Shown here piece by piece: positions 63,851 to 64,000 of a stretch of DNA of 64,000 nucleotides. The stretch is from Pseudobacteriovorax antillogorgiicola (GTDB taxonomy: Bacteria > Bdellovibrionota_B > Oligoflexia > Oligoflexales > Oligoflexaceae). Numbering within the stretch: the first letter of the stretch is position 1; every line of letters begins with the position of its first letter. A model generated the notes under the pieces. The model had not been told where the DNA came from. It saw nothing but the letters and a program-made list of their open reading frames with translations, and searched no databases. The stretch is taken from the NCBI RefSeq assembly GCF_900177345.1, contig NZ_FWZT01000002.1:1-64000 (forward strand), given 5' to 3'. Position numbers and translations under genes: made by a program.

Positions 63851-64000
63851 ATGGTTTTAGATCACTACGGATACGGTCTTGGGGGATGGGTCCCCGGCAC
63901 TGCGATGGATTATCAGTCAGGGTTTACCGCTGGCTCTGACTTATACTGGATGGCAATGGCGCTAGCAGAGGGAATGAAGGCTGTTGGTAAGGCGCCTCCC
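63851..64000 (+). CDS. Possible 5' end of an unknown gene
   Basis: An ATG at 63851 opens a frame of 50 codons that runs off the window, while the other two plus frames are closed by stops. The peptide begins MVLDHYGYGLGGWVPG and has no recognised motif. No convincing ribosome site is seen upstream. It may be a real gene divergent from the barrel, or chance. Confidence 0.3.
   Translation, partial: MVLDHYGYGLGGWVPGTAMDYQSGFTAGSDLYWMAMALAEGMKAVGKAPP

Overview
The window looks like chromosomal DNA from a Gram-negative bacterium of the Bdellovibrionota/Oligoflexia or a related former deltaproteobacterial group. The evidence is the mixture of outer-membrane beta-barrels, a complete type IV pilus assembly operon, a menaquinone pathway, a 7TM-DISM sensor, TTG/GTG starts inside tightly overlapping operons, and the P-loop ATPase / J-like-HTH / RluD neighbourhood. 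This placement is inferred from gene content; there is no rRNA in the window to confirm it. I saw no transposase, phage, integrase, CRISPR array or convincing intact tRNA.

Layout. 1-1003: the 5' end of a soluble transhydrogenase and a divergent small membrane protein. 1.0-4.0 kb: a MinD/FlhG-like ATPase, a protein joining a J-like domain without HPD to a RodZ-type HTH, and an RluA-family pseudouridine synthase. 4.0-8.5 kb: an L,D-transpeptidase, a DsbA-like thioredoxin protein and a remarkable membrane-anchored FliG-like protein. 8.6-10.6 kb (minus): cystathionine beta-synthase and a cyclic-nucleotide-binding protein. 10.9-21.1 kb: pilMNOPQ, a lipoprotein, a TPR protein, aroQ, an orphan parA and pgeF. 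21.3-21.6 kb: a small exported protein.

21.6-30.0 kb (minus) is an unusual operon-like block. Two exported proteins are built of about five and nine tandem OmpL47/Ig-like repeats, followed by a propeller/Y_Y_Y membrane receptor with no kinase domain and a protein with tandem TerB-like domains. It is the best candidate here for an undescribed multi-protein system. 30.1-33.4 kb: a small membrane protein, a signal-peptide-bearing Ppx/GppA homologue, a DUF4337-like protein and a beta-barrel. 33.6-37.5 kb: uup, thpR, pfkA and a hotdog thioesterase. 37.5-40.0 kb: a lipoprotein-type 7TM-DISM receptor with an RsbW/HATPase-like output.

40.0-50.1 kb is an isoprenoid quinone block. A GbsR/MarR-like regulator and a polyprenyl diphosphate synthase face away from menG/ubiE-menF-menD-menA-menC-menE and a BaiN-like flavoprotein; menB and menH are not in the window. 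50.3-56.8 kb is a complete trpEGDCFBA operon (chorismate to tryptophan), with an APC permease fused to Usp-like domains directly after it. 59-63.8 kb (minus) holds a FecR-TPR-beta-barrel protein, a DegP/HtrA protease and a small outer-membrane barrel. The men, trp and aroQ genes share chorismate metabolism; much of the rest concerns the cell envelope.
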